Assembly: GCA_900143615.1 (NCBI GenBank)
Contig: FREU01000002.1
Location: 848,663-912,662, forward strand
Source of the DNA: Rhodobacteraceae bacterium Alg231-30
GTDB taxonomy: Bacteria > Pseudomonadota > Alphaproteobacteria > Rhodobacterales > Rhodobacteraceae
DNA: 64,000 nucleotides
Reading direction: 5' to 3'
The notes under the pieces were generated by a model. It was not told where the DNA came from. It worked only from the letters and a program-made list of their open reading frames with translations, and did no database searches. Shown here in pieces: positions 18,674-26,520 of this stretch (positions are counted from its first letter, which is position 1; each line of letters begins with the position of its first letter). Both the position numbers and the translations under genes were made by a program.

Positions 18674-19827
18674 AGGTGTCGGGCGACTGGCTGACTGCCC
18701 CGGCCACCCAAGCGGTCTGTGCAATGCTGACCAATGCGGGGTATCAGGCCTTGTTTGTCGGCGGCTGTGTGCGCAATGCGTTACTGAATGCACCAGTCAA
18801 TGACATCGACATCTCGACCGATGCGCGCCCACAGCAGGTGATCGATCTTGCGCGTGCTGCAGGCCTGAATGCGGTGCCGACCGGAATTGATCACGGTACC
18901 ATCACTGTGATCTCTGATCATATTGCACATGAAATCACCACCTTTCGCAAAGACGTTGAGACAGACGGCCGCCGCGCCGTTGTCGCGTTCTCCGACCACG
19001 TGGAAGATGACGCCAAGCGGCGCGATTTCACGATGAATGCTCTATACGCGCGGCCTGATGGAACGGTTGTTGATCCATTGGGGGGCATGGATGATCTACG
19101 CGCTCGGCGGGTGCGATTTATCGACGACGCCACCCAGCGCATTCGCGAAGACTATCTGCGCATCCTGCGCTATTTCCGCTTTCATGCTTGGTATGGCGAT
19201 GCAGATGCGGGCATGGACCCAGATGCGCTTTCCGCGATTGCGCAAAACATAGATGGCCTCGATCAATTGTCTCGCGAACGCGTTGGCACCGAGATGCTAA
19301 AACTGTTGGCTGCAACCAACCCCGCCCCTGCCGTTGCGGCGATGCGCAGCTGTGGCGGGCTGGGCGCAGTGATCACTGGTGCGGACGACAAAGCCCTCGC
19401 CCCCCTTGTGCATCTGCAAGAGATTTATAGCGCTGCGCCCGATACGATTTGTCGTTTGGCGGCTCTGGGAGGCCAAGACGTGCCGCGAGCGTTGCGACTG
19501 TCCAAGAAAAATGCGCGCCAGCATGCTCTTTTGCGCGAACAGGTTGAGGCCATGACGCCGACACATGCGCTGGGCTATTGCTTCGGCGATGATATGGCGC
19601 GTGCGGTGGTGCTGTTGCGCGCCGCGCTGATCGACTCACCGGTGCCTTTGGATTTTGAGAAGGAAATCATGCTTGGTAGTAAAGCGGTTTTTCCAATCAA
19701 ACCCCAAGACCTGATGCCTGCCCTCTCCGGCCCTGATTTGGGTGCCGCGCTTAAATTGCTTGAGCAGCGTTGGCTCGACAGCCGATTTAGCCTGCAAGCG
19801 GCGGAATTGATCGCGTCTTTGCCCTGA
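18670..19827 (+). CDS. CCA tRNA nucleotidyltransferase / poly(A) polymerase family
   Basis: A 385-aa class II nucleotidyltransferase expected to build or repair the 3' CCA end of tRNAs. The palm has the metal-binding DIDISTDARP motif and the GGCVRNALL segment, with RRDFTMNALYA and the RRVRFIDDATQRIREDYLRILRYFRFH region downstream (nucleotide-selecting and neck domains). The helical C-terminal half is more variable. ATG overlaps the stop of the Nudix gene by four bases, so translation is coupled. Poly(A) polymerase I belongs to the same superfamily; the alphaproteobacterial context and length favour the CCA enzyme. Confidence 0.93.
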   Translation: MKVSGDWLTAPATQAVCAMLTNAGYQALFVGGCVRNALLNAPVNDIDISTDARPQQVIDLARAAGLNAVPTGIDHGTITVISDHIAHEITTFRKDVETDGRRAVVAFSDHVEDDAKRRDFTMNALYARPDGTVVDPLGGMDDLRARRVRFIDDATQRIREDYLRILRYFRFHAWYGDADAGMDPDALSAIAQNIDGLDQLSRERVGTEMLKLLAATNPAPAVAAMRSCGGLGAVITGADDKALAPLVHLQEIYSAAPDTICRLAALGGQDVPRALRLSKKNARQHALLREQVEAMTPTHALGYCFGDDMARAVVLLRAALIDSPVPLDFEKEIMLGSKAVFPIKPQDLMPALSGPDLGAALKLLEQRWLDSRFSLQAAELIASLP

Positions 19828-19840
19828 AAACCGATGAAAA

Positions 19841-19884
19841 TGGCACCGTCGTAATACCGTCGCGATACCGACGTAATACAGACA
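19841..19884 (+). repeat. Four phased 11-bp direct repeats (copy A) upstream of the ABC exporter
   Basis: Four consecutive 11-base units: TGGCACCGTCG, TAATACCGTCG, CGATACCGACG, TAATACAGACA. The repeat length is close to one helical turn, so the sites would line up on one face of DNA. Units 2-3 also contain CGTCG-N6-CGACG as an inverted pair. The same four-unit structure, with the same final ACAGACAG, recurs inverted at 47776-47819 upstream of radC. It lies 183 bases before the exporter start and just past the CCA gene. Protein binding is an inference; I know of no named site that matches. Confidence 0.7.
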
Positions 19885-19999
19885 GCGTTTTTGGGACGTT
19901 TCGACAGACAATTGACAGACGATCCAAGTTCGGCCAGCATGCCCCTGCACAGAACATGGAGGGTGCAAAATGTATCGTGGGATCTGGTTCGGTTAACGA

Positions 20000-20027
20000 C
20001 CATACGACCGCAGTGGCGGCCGTATGG
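20000..20027. promoter_or_regulatory. 28-bp palindrome in the ABC exporter leader
   Basis: CCATACGACCGC (20000-20011) pairs with GCGGCCGTATGG (20016-20027) around a 4-base centre, with one mismatch. It ends 40 bases before the ABC exporter ATG. No T-run follows closely, so it is more likely an operator or an mRNA leader hairpin than a terminator. Confidence 0.55.
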
Positions 20028-20067
20028 CACGTCATGACATTTTGCATTCTATTTTCAGGCTTTTTCC

Positions 20068-21909
20068 ATGTTCAAGTTTTTCGAAACTCTCGTTGATCCC
20101 TATTGCGACCACCTCGATGAGGATGTGCCGCCCACCAAACTTTGGCCGTTTATGGCGCGCTATATGCGTCCGTTTCGAAGCGTATTCGTTGCTGCGACAC
20201 TCATGTCGATTGTCGTTGCTGCGGTCGAAATTGGTCTCATCGCCTATATGGGGCGCATTGTTGATTTGCTGGCCAAGGAGCCCACGCAGGTTTGGGCTGA
20301 CCATGGTTCAGAACTAATCATTGTAGCACTTGTTGTGTTGTTTATCAGGCCTTTGCTTCAGGCTGTCGATGTCTTGATTCTCAACAACACGGTTTTACCT
20401 AACCTTGGAACTTTGATCCGCTGGCGGGCGCACAAACATGTTTTGCGTCAATCGGTCGGCTGGTTTGAAAACGACTTTGCTGGACGGATTGCCAACCGAA
20501 TCATGCAAACCCCGCCTGCCGCAGGAGAAGCGGTGTTTCAGGTGTTTGACGCGATAACCTTTTCGCTGGCCTACCTGATTGGAGCGGCGATTTTGTTGAT
20601 GGATGCGGACCCGCGATTGTTGCTGCCGATGCTTGCTTGGATCGTGCTCTATGGCTGTCTGGTGAAATGGACTGTGAAGCGCGTCGGCCCCGCCTCCAAA
20701 GCGGCCTCTGATGCACGATCCAAGGTGACCGGTCGCGTGGTGGATGCCTATACAAATATCCATTCCGTCAAACTTTTTGCACATAATAACAGAGAGTTAG
20801 AATACGCAAAAGAATCCATAGAAGAGTCGCGTCAAACCTTTCAAGTTGAGATGCGAATCTTTACTTTGATGGATTTCATGCTGGTCGTGTTGAATGGCTT
20901 GCTGATTGTCGCAGTGGTCGGATGGGCGATTTGGTTGTGGATGCAGGGCAGCGCCAGTGTTGGCGTTGTTGCCGCCGCGACCGCCCTCACTTTGCGTCTG
21001 AACGCGATGACCGGCTGGATCATGTGGGCTCTGACCTCGTTCTTTCGCCAACTCGGCGTCGTGGCAGAAGGTATGGAGACAATTGCACAGCCGATTGATC
21101 TTGTGGATTCGCCTGCCGCGAAATCTTTGCAAATGTCTGATGGTAAACTGGAAATTCAAAATCTTTCGCATCACTACGGACGTGGGTCAGGCGGATTGGA
21201 TCAGATTTCACTGACAATCAATCCCGGTGAAAAGATTGGCCTGATCGGTCGGTCAGGTGCTGGGAAATCCACGCTAGTAAAGCTGCTTTTGCGGTTTTAC
21301 GACGTTGAAAGCGGTCGCATTTTGATCGATGGCCAGGACATTTCGCAAGTTCGTCAGGATAGCTTGCGTGATGTTATCGGTATGGTGCAGCAGGATAGCT
21401 CGCTTTTGCATCGCTCTGTGCGAGACAATATCCTCTATGGACGTCCTGATGCCAGCGAAGACGACATGATCGCCGCTGCGAAGAAGGCGGAAGCTCATGA
21501 GTTTATTGGAGATTTGCAGGACCCCGAAGGGCGCCAAGGGTATGAGGCTCACGTTGGTGAGCGTGGTGTGAAGCTCTCTGGAGGACAACGGCAACGGATT
21601 ACTCTTGCGCGCGTCATTTTGAAGGACGCGCCGATCTTGCTGTTGGATGAAGCCACCAGCGCCTTGGACAGCGAAGTCGAAGCTGCCATTCAGGAAACGC
21701 TTTATGGCATGATGCAGGGCAAGACCGTGATCGCGATTGCGCACCGTCTGTCGACGATTGCGCAAATGGATCGGATTTTGGTTCTGGATCAGGGACATAT
21801 CGTTGAACAGGGTACACATTCGGAGTTGCTTGGCTTGGGCGGCGTTTACGCTGGCTTTTGGCAACGCCAGTCAGGTGGATTCCTAAATGCCGACGAAGCA
21901 GCCGAGTAG
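20068..21909 (+). CDS. ABC exporter, fused permease and ATPase
   Basis: A 613-aa half-transporter: an ABC_membrane domain of six helices in residues 30-335, then a nucleotide-binding domain. The ATPase shows Walker A GLIGRSGAGKSTLVKLLL, signature KLSGGQRQR, Walker B ILLLDEATSALDSE and the switch His in AIAHRLST. Half-transporters of this type form homodimers or heterodimers that export lipids, peptides or drugs; the substrate cannot be read from sequence. It resembles the MsbA/Atm1-like broad group. It is preceded by a 240-base gap containing an 11-bp repeat array and a palindrome, more regulation than its neighbours show. An m5U methyltransferase follows 39 bases later. Confidence 0.92.
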   Translation: MFKFFETLVDPYCDHLDEDVPPTKLWPFMARYMRPFRSVFVAATLMSIVVAAVEIGLIAYMGRIVDLLAKEPTQVWADHGSELIIVALVVLFIRPLLQAVDVLILNNTVLPNLGTLIRWRAHKHVLRQSVGWFENDFAGRIANRIMQTPPAAGEAVFQVFDAITFSLAYLIGAAILLMDADPRLLLPMLAWIVLYGCLVKWTVKRVGPASKAASDARSKVTGRVVDAYTNIHSVKLFAHNNRELEYAKESIEESRQTFQVEMRIFTLMDFMLVVLNGLLIVAVVGWAIWLWMQGSASVGVVAAATALTLRLNAMTGWIMWALTSFFRQLGVVAEGMETIAQPIDLVDSPAAKSLQMSDGKLEIQNLSHHYGRGSGGLDQISLTINPGEKIGLIGRSGAGKSTLVKLLLRFYDVESGRILIDGQDISQVRQDSLRDVIGMVQQDSSLLHRSVRDNILYGRPDASEDDMIAAAKKAEAHEFIGDLQDPEGRQGYEAHVGERGVKLSGGQRQRITLARVILKDAPILLLDEATSALDSEVEAAIQETLYGMMQGKTVIAIAHRLSTIAQMDRILVLDQGHIVEQGTHSELLGLGGVYAGFWQRQSGGFLNADEAAE

Positions 21910-21948
21910 GGTTTGACCACGGGGCACTTCACAGGATAGGTGCGGCGC

Positions 21949-23163
21949 ATGACAGAGATCGACATAAAACGGCTGGGCCTGCACGGCGATGGCATCGCGG
22001 ATGGGCCAGTGTTTGTCCCGCTCACCTTGCCGGGCGAGCGCGTGAGTGGTGAAATTGACGGTAACCGCTTGAAAGATATGCGGATCATTGAACCGTCCGG
22101 AGATCGGGTGAAACCACTATGCCGCCATTTTAAAGCCTGTGGCGGCTGCCAGCTTCAGCACGCATCAGACGCGCTTGTGGCGACATGGAAGGCGGACGTT
22201 GTGCGCCAAGCTCTGACTGCGCAGGGCTTGGAAGCGGATATGCGTCCGATTGTGACATCGCCGCCGCGGTCGAGACGCCGCGCCGTTCTTTCGGCGCGCC
22301 GCACCAAAAAAGGCGCATTGGTTGGTTTTCATGGGCGCGCGTCTGATGTGATTTCCGAGATTCCGGACTGTCAGTTGCTGGATCCCGCGATGATGCCCGC
22401 GATGAATATCGTGGGAGAGCTGGCGCGTGTCGGGAGTTCTCGTAAGGGTGAAATCAGCGCCACGGTGACACTTTCGTCTGCTGGTCTGGATATCTCGGTT
22501 CAGGGCGGCAAACCGTTGGATGGTCCGTTTCTATCCATCTTGGCGCAAGAAACCGAACGTCATAGAATCGCGCGACTGACGTGGGATGGTGAAGTTGTGG
22601 CCACGCGGGTTCCTCCGTTGCAATCTTTTGGGAACGCACAAGTTTTGCCTCCTCCAGGCGCGTTTTTGCAAGCTACGCCTCATGGTGAAGCCGCTCTTCT
22701 GGCAGCTGTCCAAGAGGCGATTACGTCTGGTGACAAGGGCGTCGATCTGTTTGCAGGTTGTGGCACGTTTACACTGCCGTTGGCAGAACGTGCTCAGATG
22801 CATGGCGTCGAAAGTGAGCGGGACATGCTACAGGCGCTGGATGCTGGGTGGCGTATGGCACAGGGCCTCAAGCAAGTCACAACAGAGGCACGTGATTTGT
22901 TCAGAAACCCATTTATGGCCGAGGATCTGACGTATGATTTTGCGGTAATTGATCCACCCCGTGCGGGTGCGGAAGCGCAGGTTGCCGAATTGGCGAAATC
23001 CGACATCCCCGAAGTTGCATTTGTATCCTGTAATCCGGTCACTTTCGCGCGTGATGCTAAGACTTTGATTGCAGGTGGTTACAGGCTGAACTGGGTGCAG
23101 GTTGTCGATCAATTCCGCTGGTCGTCTCACATCGAGTTGGCGGCGCGTTTCATCCGCGAATAA
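21949..23163 (+). CDS. Class I SAM-dependent RNA methyltransferase, RumA/TrmA (m5U) family
   Basis: A 404-aa enzyme expected to methylate C5 of uridine in rRNA or tRNA. It has an N-terminal TRAM-like region (about residues 1-50) and a [4Fe-4S] site from Cys58, Cys64, Cys67 (CRHFKACGGC) and a Cys near 142 (IPDCQLL). The SAM-binding motif VDLFAGCGTFTLPLAE is near residue 266, the DPPRAG motif near 340, and the catalytic-Cys loop SCNPVTFARD near 362. This is the RumA-type layout. I start it at ATG 21949 with AGGTG about 8 bases upstream; a GTG at 21940 is also in frame. Whether the target is 23S rRNA or tRNA is not clear from sequence. Confidence 0.9.
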   Translation: MTEIDIKRLGLHGDGIADGPVFVPLTLPGERVSGEIDGNRLKDMRIIEPSGDRVKPLCRHFKACGGCQLQHASDALVATWKADVVRQALTAQGLEADMRPIVTSPPRSRRRAVLSARRTKKGALVGFHGRASDVISEIPDCQLLDPAMMPAMNIVGELARVGSSRKGEISATVTLSSAGLDISVQGGKPLDGPFLSILAQETERHRIARLTWDGEVVATRVPPLQSFGNAQVLPPPGAFLQATPHGEAALLAAVQEAITSGDKGVDLFAGCGTFTLPLAERAQMHGVESERDMLQALDAGWRMAQGLKQVTTEARDLFRNPFMAEDLTYDFAVIDPPRAGAEAQVAELAKSDIPEVAFVSCNPVTFARDAKTLIAGGYRLNWVQVVDQFRWSSHIELAARFIRE

Positions 23164-23253
23164 TTGCCTCACACAGGCGTGAAAGGCCATCTTGCTCTGG
23201 TTCTGCTATAAGCGCGCAGATAAGAGGCAGTGAGGCAGATAAGGAAAACATTG

Positions 23254-23748
23254 ATGCGCTGGATTTCGGCCATTCTGATCGCTGTTGTGGCGTTCGCTGT
23301 CGCAGGGTGTGACAACAAATTCAAAACCTACAACGGGCCCGAAGTGACCCGAATCGCGGTCTTTAAAGAGAAGCGCAAAATGTATCTATTGCATCATGAT
23401 AAGGTGTTGAAATCGTATGATATTGGGCTTGGGTTTGCACCGGAGCAGCATAAGCAAATAGAAGGCGACGGGCGGACCCCCGAAGGGGACTATTTCATAG
23501 ACCGGAAAAATCCCAACAGTCAGTTCTATTTGTCGATTGGGATGAATTACCCAAATGCCGCTGACCGAGCGTACGCACGATCAATCGGTAAATCTCCGGG
23601 AGGCGACATTTTTATTCATGGCCGTCCTTCGATATATCAGAACGGCCTGGATGATTGGACGGCGGGTTGCATCGCGGTTACCAACAAAGAGATGCGCGAT
23701 ATCTATGCGATGGTGAACGTAGGTACCGTTATTTCGGTATATCCGTAA
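23254..23748 (+). CDS. L,D-transpeptidase (YkuD) family lipoprotein
   Basis: A 164-aa lipoprotein with lipobox FAVAGC (Cys19) at the end of the signal peptide, so it is anchored in a membrane on the periplasmic side. The YkuD domain has IFIHGRPS and the nucleophile motif WTAGCIAVTN. The usual Ser-His-Gly-Cys-Ile-Arg is replaced by Thr-Ala-Gly-Cys-Ile-Ala: Cys is kept but the Arg is lost, as in the YafK-type branch. It may act in peptidoglycan remodelling or in removing lipoproteins from murein rather than cross-linking. ATG 23254 has AAGG about 9 bases upstream; GTG 23230 would add eight residues. It converges on a CAP-domain gene, with 3 bases between the stops. Confidence 0.85.
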   Translation: MRWISAILIAVVAFAVAGCDNKFKTYNGPEVTRIAVFKEKRKMYLLHHDKVLKSYDIGLGFAPEQHKQIEGDGRTPEGDYFIDRKNPNSQFYLSIGMNYPNAADRAYARSIGKSPGGDIFIHGRPSIYQNGLDDWTAGCIAVTNKEMRDIYAMVNVGTVISVYP

Positions 23749-23751
23749 GTA

Positions 23752-24273
23752 TCACTCAGACAATGACGCAAGCGTATATCCCGTGCGCTTGCCCATCACC
23801 ATTGTCCACCAGATCTTGCCGTTGCTTTCTTGGAACCACGCAATGCCGAGGTCCTGTGCCTCAGGATCCATAATAACTGCACGCGTGTCATCTTGCTCAA
23901 GCCATGCAGCCAGCGTTTCCATCTCTGTTTCATAAGTCTCTGAGATGGTTTCACCTGTCAGCTCACCTGGATATCCAACGCGAGCGACCCGATCGAGTGG
24001 AGAAGATCCGTCAGAGCCAAAGTGCCAAGGGCGGTTTTGCAAAGACATGTCACGCGCATGTGTGGCCGCAGCAGCATTGAGTTCACCGTTTAGCTCCAAC
24101 GCGCTGGCGCCGGATGCTTGGCGTAGGGCATTCACAGAATCCAATACGCGATATTGGATTTTCGAAGTGCTGCTCGACGAAATGCGGTATTGTTTCGTAC
24201 CGGAATACCCACCAGAGGGACCGCAGGCCGCGAGGCCAAGGGCGGCGATCAAAAGAATTGCAATCGAGCGCAT
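23752..24273 (-). CDS. CAP-domain (SCP/PR-1) lipoprotein
   Basis: A 173-aa lipoprotein: signal peptide with lipobox GLAAC (Cys17), then a CAP domain. Typical elements are LDSVNALRQASG, the LNAAAATHARDMS helix with its His, HFGSDGSSPLDRVARVGYPG, and GETISETYE. Bacterial CAP proteins are secreted or periplasmic; most have no known activity. It sits tail to tail with an L,D-transpeptidase lipoprotein and head to head with a second L,D-transpeptidase. Its location points to the cell wall, but that is inference. Confidence 0.88.
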   Translation of the reverse strand: MRSIAILLIAALGLAACGPSGGYSGTKQYRISSSSTSKIQYRVLDSVNALRQASGASALELNGELNAAAATHARDMSLQNRPWHFGSDGSSPLDRVARVGYPGELTGETISETYETEMETLAAWLEQDDTRAVIMDPEAQDLGIAWFQESNGKIWWTMVMGKRTGYTLASLSE

Positions 24274-24377
24274 ACTAGTTCCTGTTCCTTGATTTGGCGT
24301 AACCTCTGGTCTACCTCGGTCACGAAGACTTGAAAACCCACATCAGCGTGACAATGCTGGTCTGACGATTGATTGAT

Positions 24378-24406
24378 TTGAGACTGGCGCATTCTGGCAA
24401 TAATAT
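24378..24406 (+). promoter_or_regulatory. Sigma-70-type promoter of the TAT L,D-transpeptidase gene
   Basis: TTGAGA (24378-24383), a 17-base spacer, then TAATAT (24401-24406). The expected transcript start near 24413 leaves a leader of about 30 bases before ATG 24443. Confidence 0.65.
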
Positions 24407-24442
24407 TGCACAATTGAATTATTGAAGCTCTTGGAGAAAAAC

Positions 24443-25039
24443 ATGACAGATAGGCGTTTTCCCAAAATCGACCGCCGAGCGTTTCTGGCGACGGGGGCTG
24501 CATTTATGGGAACCCCCGCTCTGGCGCAGTCAACGCCAGACACCACCGAGGTTGAACGGGATCTCAGTGAACAAGTTGTACGTAATATTTCGAGCTTTCG
24601 ATCTTTGGATTGGCAGCCCTATTTTTCCAACCTGAATAATGGTGCGGTGCTTGTCGATGTAACGTCGCGCGCCTTACATTATTGGTCGGAAGACCAATCG
24701 GTCTACAAATTGTATCCAACATCGGTTCCTTTGACCGAAGACCTTACGCGCCGTGGACGTACAAAAGTTGTTCAAATGGTCGATGGCCCTAGCTGGCGTC
24801 CGACGCCTTCAATGAAAAAACGAAATCCCGAATGGCCTGACTATGTGGAGCCGGGTCCAGACAATCCACTTGGCACGCATGCTCTCTATCTGAGCTGGAC
24901 TTATTATCGGATCCACGGGACGCATGACACGCGTAAAATTGGCCGAAGATCGTCCAATGGGTGTATTGGGCTGTACAATGAACACATTGCCGAGCTGTTT
25001 TCATTGACCAAGGTTGGCACCCAAGTGTTGCTTATTTGA
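24443..25039 (+). CDS. L,D-transpeptidase (YkuD) with twin-arginine signal
   Basis: A 198-aa exported YkuD protein. The N-terminus DRRAFLATGAAFMGTPALAQS is a TAT-type signal ending at ALAQ. The catalytic domain shows IHGTHDTRKIGRRSSNGCIGLYN: His, then Ser-Asn-Gly-Cys-Ile-Gly with the nucleophile Cys but no following Arg. It should act on peptidoglycan in the periplasm. ATG 24443 with TTGGAGA close upstream is chosen over a TTG at 24422. A good promoter sits at 24378-24406. This is the third YkuD gene in the window and the second within 2 kb. Confidence 0.88.
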   Translation: MTDRRFPKIDRRAFLATGAAFMGTPALAQSTPDTTEVERDLSEQVVRNISSFRSLDWQPYFSNLNNGAVLVDVTSRALHYWSEDQSVYKLYPTSVPLTEDLTRRGRTKVVQMVDGPSWRPTPSMKKRNPEWPDYVEPGPDNPLGTHALYLSWTYYRIHGTHDTRKIGRRSSNGCIGLYNEHIAELFSLTKVGTQVLLI

Positions 25040-25134
25040 CGACATTTTGACTTCTCGGCCCTGTCGAAGGCAATCTTGGGTTTGCAAAAAACCACTTTTG
25101 TTGTTTAGACAATAGTACGAGGTAAGTCTTGGGT

Positions 25135-25160
25135 GCTTGGCACGTTTTGTTGTGCCGAGC
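25135..25160 (+). promoter_or_regulatory. Leader hairpin of the 59-aa exported peptide gene
   Basis: GCTTGGCAC (25135-25143) pairs with GTGCCGAGC (25152-25160) around an 8-base loop; the single non-Watson-Crick pair is G-U. It ends 17 bases before the start codon, just ahead of the ribosome-binding site, so it may stabilise the mRNA or tune translation. Confidence 0.55.
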
Positions 25161-25177
25161 GAATTCTGGAGGATATT

Positions 25178-25357
25178 ATGAAGAAACTCGTTCTCGCTGC
25201 TGCTCTGACTGCTGCTGCTTCGACCGCGTTTGCAGGTTCCATGGCCGATCCGGTTGTTGAGCCAGTTGTAATCGAAGAAGAAGCTGGTAGCTCGTCTGCT
25301 GGCATTTGGGTTCCACTGCTTCTGCTGGCCGTTGTTGCCGGCGCCGCAGCTAGCTAA
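25178..25357 (+). CDS. Small exported protein, 59 aa, unknown function
   Basis: ATG 25178 follows GGAGG by 5 bases, a strong start. The product is MKKLVLAAALTAAASTAFA (signal peptide), then a short acidic and valine-rich stretch (VVEPVVIEEEAG) and a hydrophobic tail (IWVPLLLLAVVAGAAAS) that should span the membrane. After cleavage only about 40 residues remain. The strong ribosome-binding site, leader hairpin and strong terminator suggest high expression. I do not know a function; a similar peptide is, from memory, common in roseobacter genomes. Confidence 0.8.
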   Translation: MKKLVLAAALTAAASTAFAGSMADPVVEPVVIEEEAGSSSAGIWVPLLLLAVVAGAAAS

Positions 25358-25383
25358 TCCGCGTTACTTAACGCTGAAAACTA

Positions 25384-25413
25384 AAAAGGCGGAGCTTTTG
25401 CTCCGCCTTTTTT
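25384..25413. terminator. Bidirectional intrinsic terminator
   Basis: AAAAGGCGGAGC (25384-25395) and GCTCCGCCTTTT (25400-25411) form a 12-bp stem with a TTTT loop, followed by further T residues. Its A/T arms let it end both the small exported protein gene (plus) and hemH (minus). Confidence 0.9.
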
Positions 25414-25433
25414 ATTGTCCGTCACATGAAGAA

Positions 25434-26486
25434 TCAGTCGACCCAACCACCAAGGTTTTCGTCGATGATGTTGCTGAGTGCATGGATATGGGCGTCTTCT
25501 GCATTTAGGCAGGGAATGTAGAGGAACTTTTCGCCACCGGCCTCTTCGAAGCTTTCAAAAATCTCTTCGTTGATTTCTTCAAGTGTTTCGATGCAATCGG
25601 AGGAGAAGGCAGGCGCGATAACAGCAATATTCTTTTTGCCATCTTCTTTAGCCAAACGGGCCACTTCCTCAACAGTATAGGGCCGCAACCAATCCTCAGG
25701 TCCGAATTGGGATTGGAATGTGGTGGTGATTCGAGTCTTTTCCCATCCTAGTTTTTCCTGCAAAAGCCGCGTCGTTTTCTGACACTGGCAATGATACGGG
25801 TCACCTTCCATGAGATAACGTTTCGGCATGCCGTGATAGGAGACTACCAGCAACTCGGGCTTTTCATCTTGTGCGGCATAAGCCTTTTCCACAGAGGCCG
25901 CCAAGGCGTCGATGTAAGAAGGGTGATTGAAATAAGCAGGCACTGTACGTGAAGCCGGTTGCCATTTTTCGTCCATCAAGGCGCGGAAGAATTGATCATT
26001 CGCTGTGGCAGTCGTTGCACCTGCATATTGCGGGTAAAGCGGAAAGAACAAAATACGCTCACATCCGGCGGCCACCATCTCGCGGACTTTGGATTTGGTT
26101 GAGGGATTTCCGTAGCGCATGCAGAAATCCACCATGACCTGTTCGCCGTGACGTTCTGTAAGCGTTTCGGATAATTTTTCCGTCTGATCACGAGTAATGG
26201 TCATTAGAGGGCTTTCGCCGCGCTCCTTGTCCCAAATCGATTCGTAGGCCTTGCCGCTGGAAAAGGGACGTTTGGTCAAAATGATCAATTGCAAGATTGG
26301 TTGCCATTTCCACCAAGGATAGTCGATGACGCGTTGGTCAGACAGAAACTCGTTCAGATATCGGCGCATTGGCCAATATGTGTAATCATCGGGTGTGCCG
26401 AGATTGGCAACTAGGATACCGGTCTTGCCGCTTTTGATCTTTGGGTGATCAGCAGGCGCATGCTGTGGGCGGGTTTCGTGGCTCAT
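25434..26486 (-). CDS. hemH: Ferrochelatase
   Basis: HemH inserts Fe2+ into protoporphyrin IX, the last step of heme synthesis. At 350 aa it matches the family. Conserved features include VANLGTPD near the N-terminus, FCMRYGNPS, PLYPQYAGATTATAND, the metal-binding His in SYHGMP, and the acidic FSSDCIETLEEINEE region. I start it at ATG 26486; the frame is open to 26564, but that would overlap the upstream methyltransferase gene. The extra residues before GKTGILVANLG are a short polar leader. It shares a bidirectional terminator with the convergent small-protein gene. Confidence 0.96.
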   Translation of the reverse strand: MSHETRPQHAPADHPKIKSGKTGILVANLGTPDDYTYWPMRRYLNEFLSDQRVIDYPWWKWQPILQLIILTKRPFSSGKAYESIWDKERGESPLMTITRDQTEKLSETLTERHGEQVMVDFCMRYGNPSTKSKVREMVAAGCERILFFPLYPQYAGATTATANDQFFRALMDEKWQPASRTVPAYFNHPSYIDALAASVEKAYAAQDEKPELLVVSYHGMPKRYLMEGDPYHCQCQKTTRLLQEKLGWEKTRITTTFQSQFGPEDWLRPYTVEEVARLAKEDGKKNIAVIAPAFSSDCIETLEEINEEIFESFEEAGGEKFLYIPCLNAEDAHIHALSNIIDENLGGWVD

Positions 26487-26520
26487 CGTTTGGTGTTTTC
26501 CATCTAGGCTGCTAGGCGAT

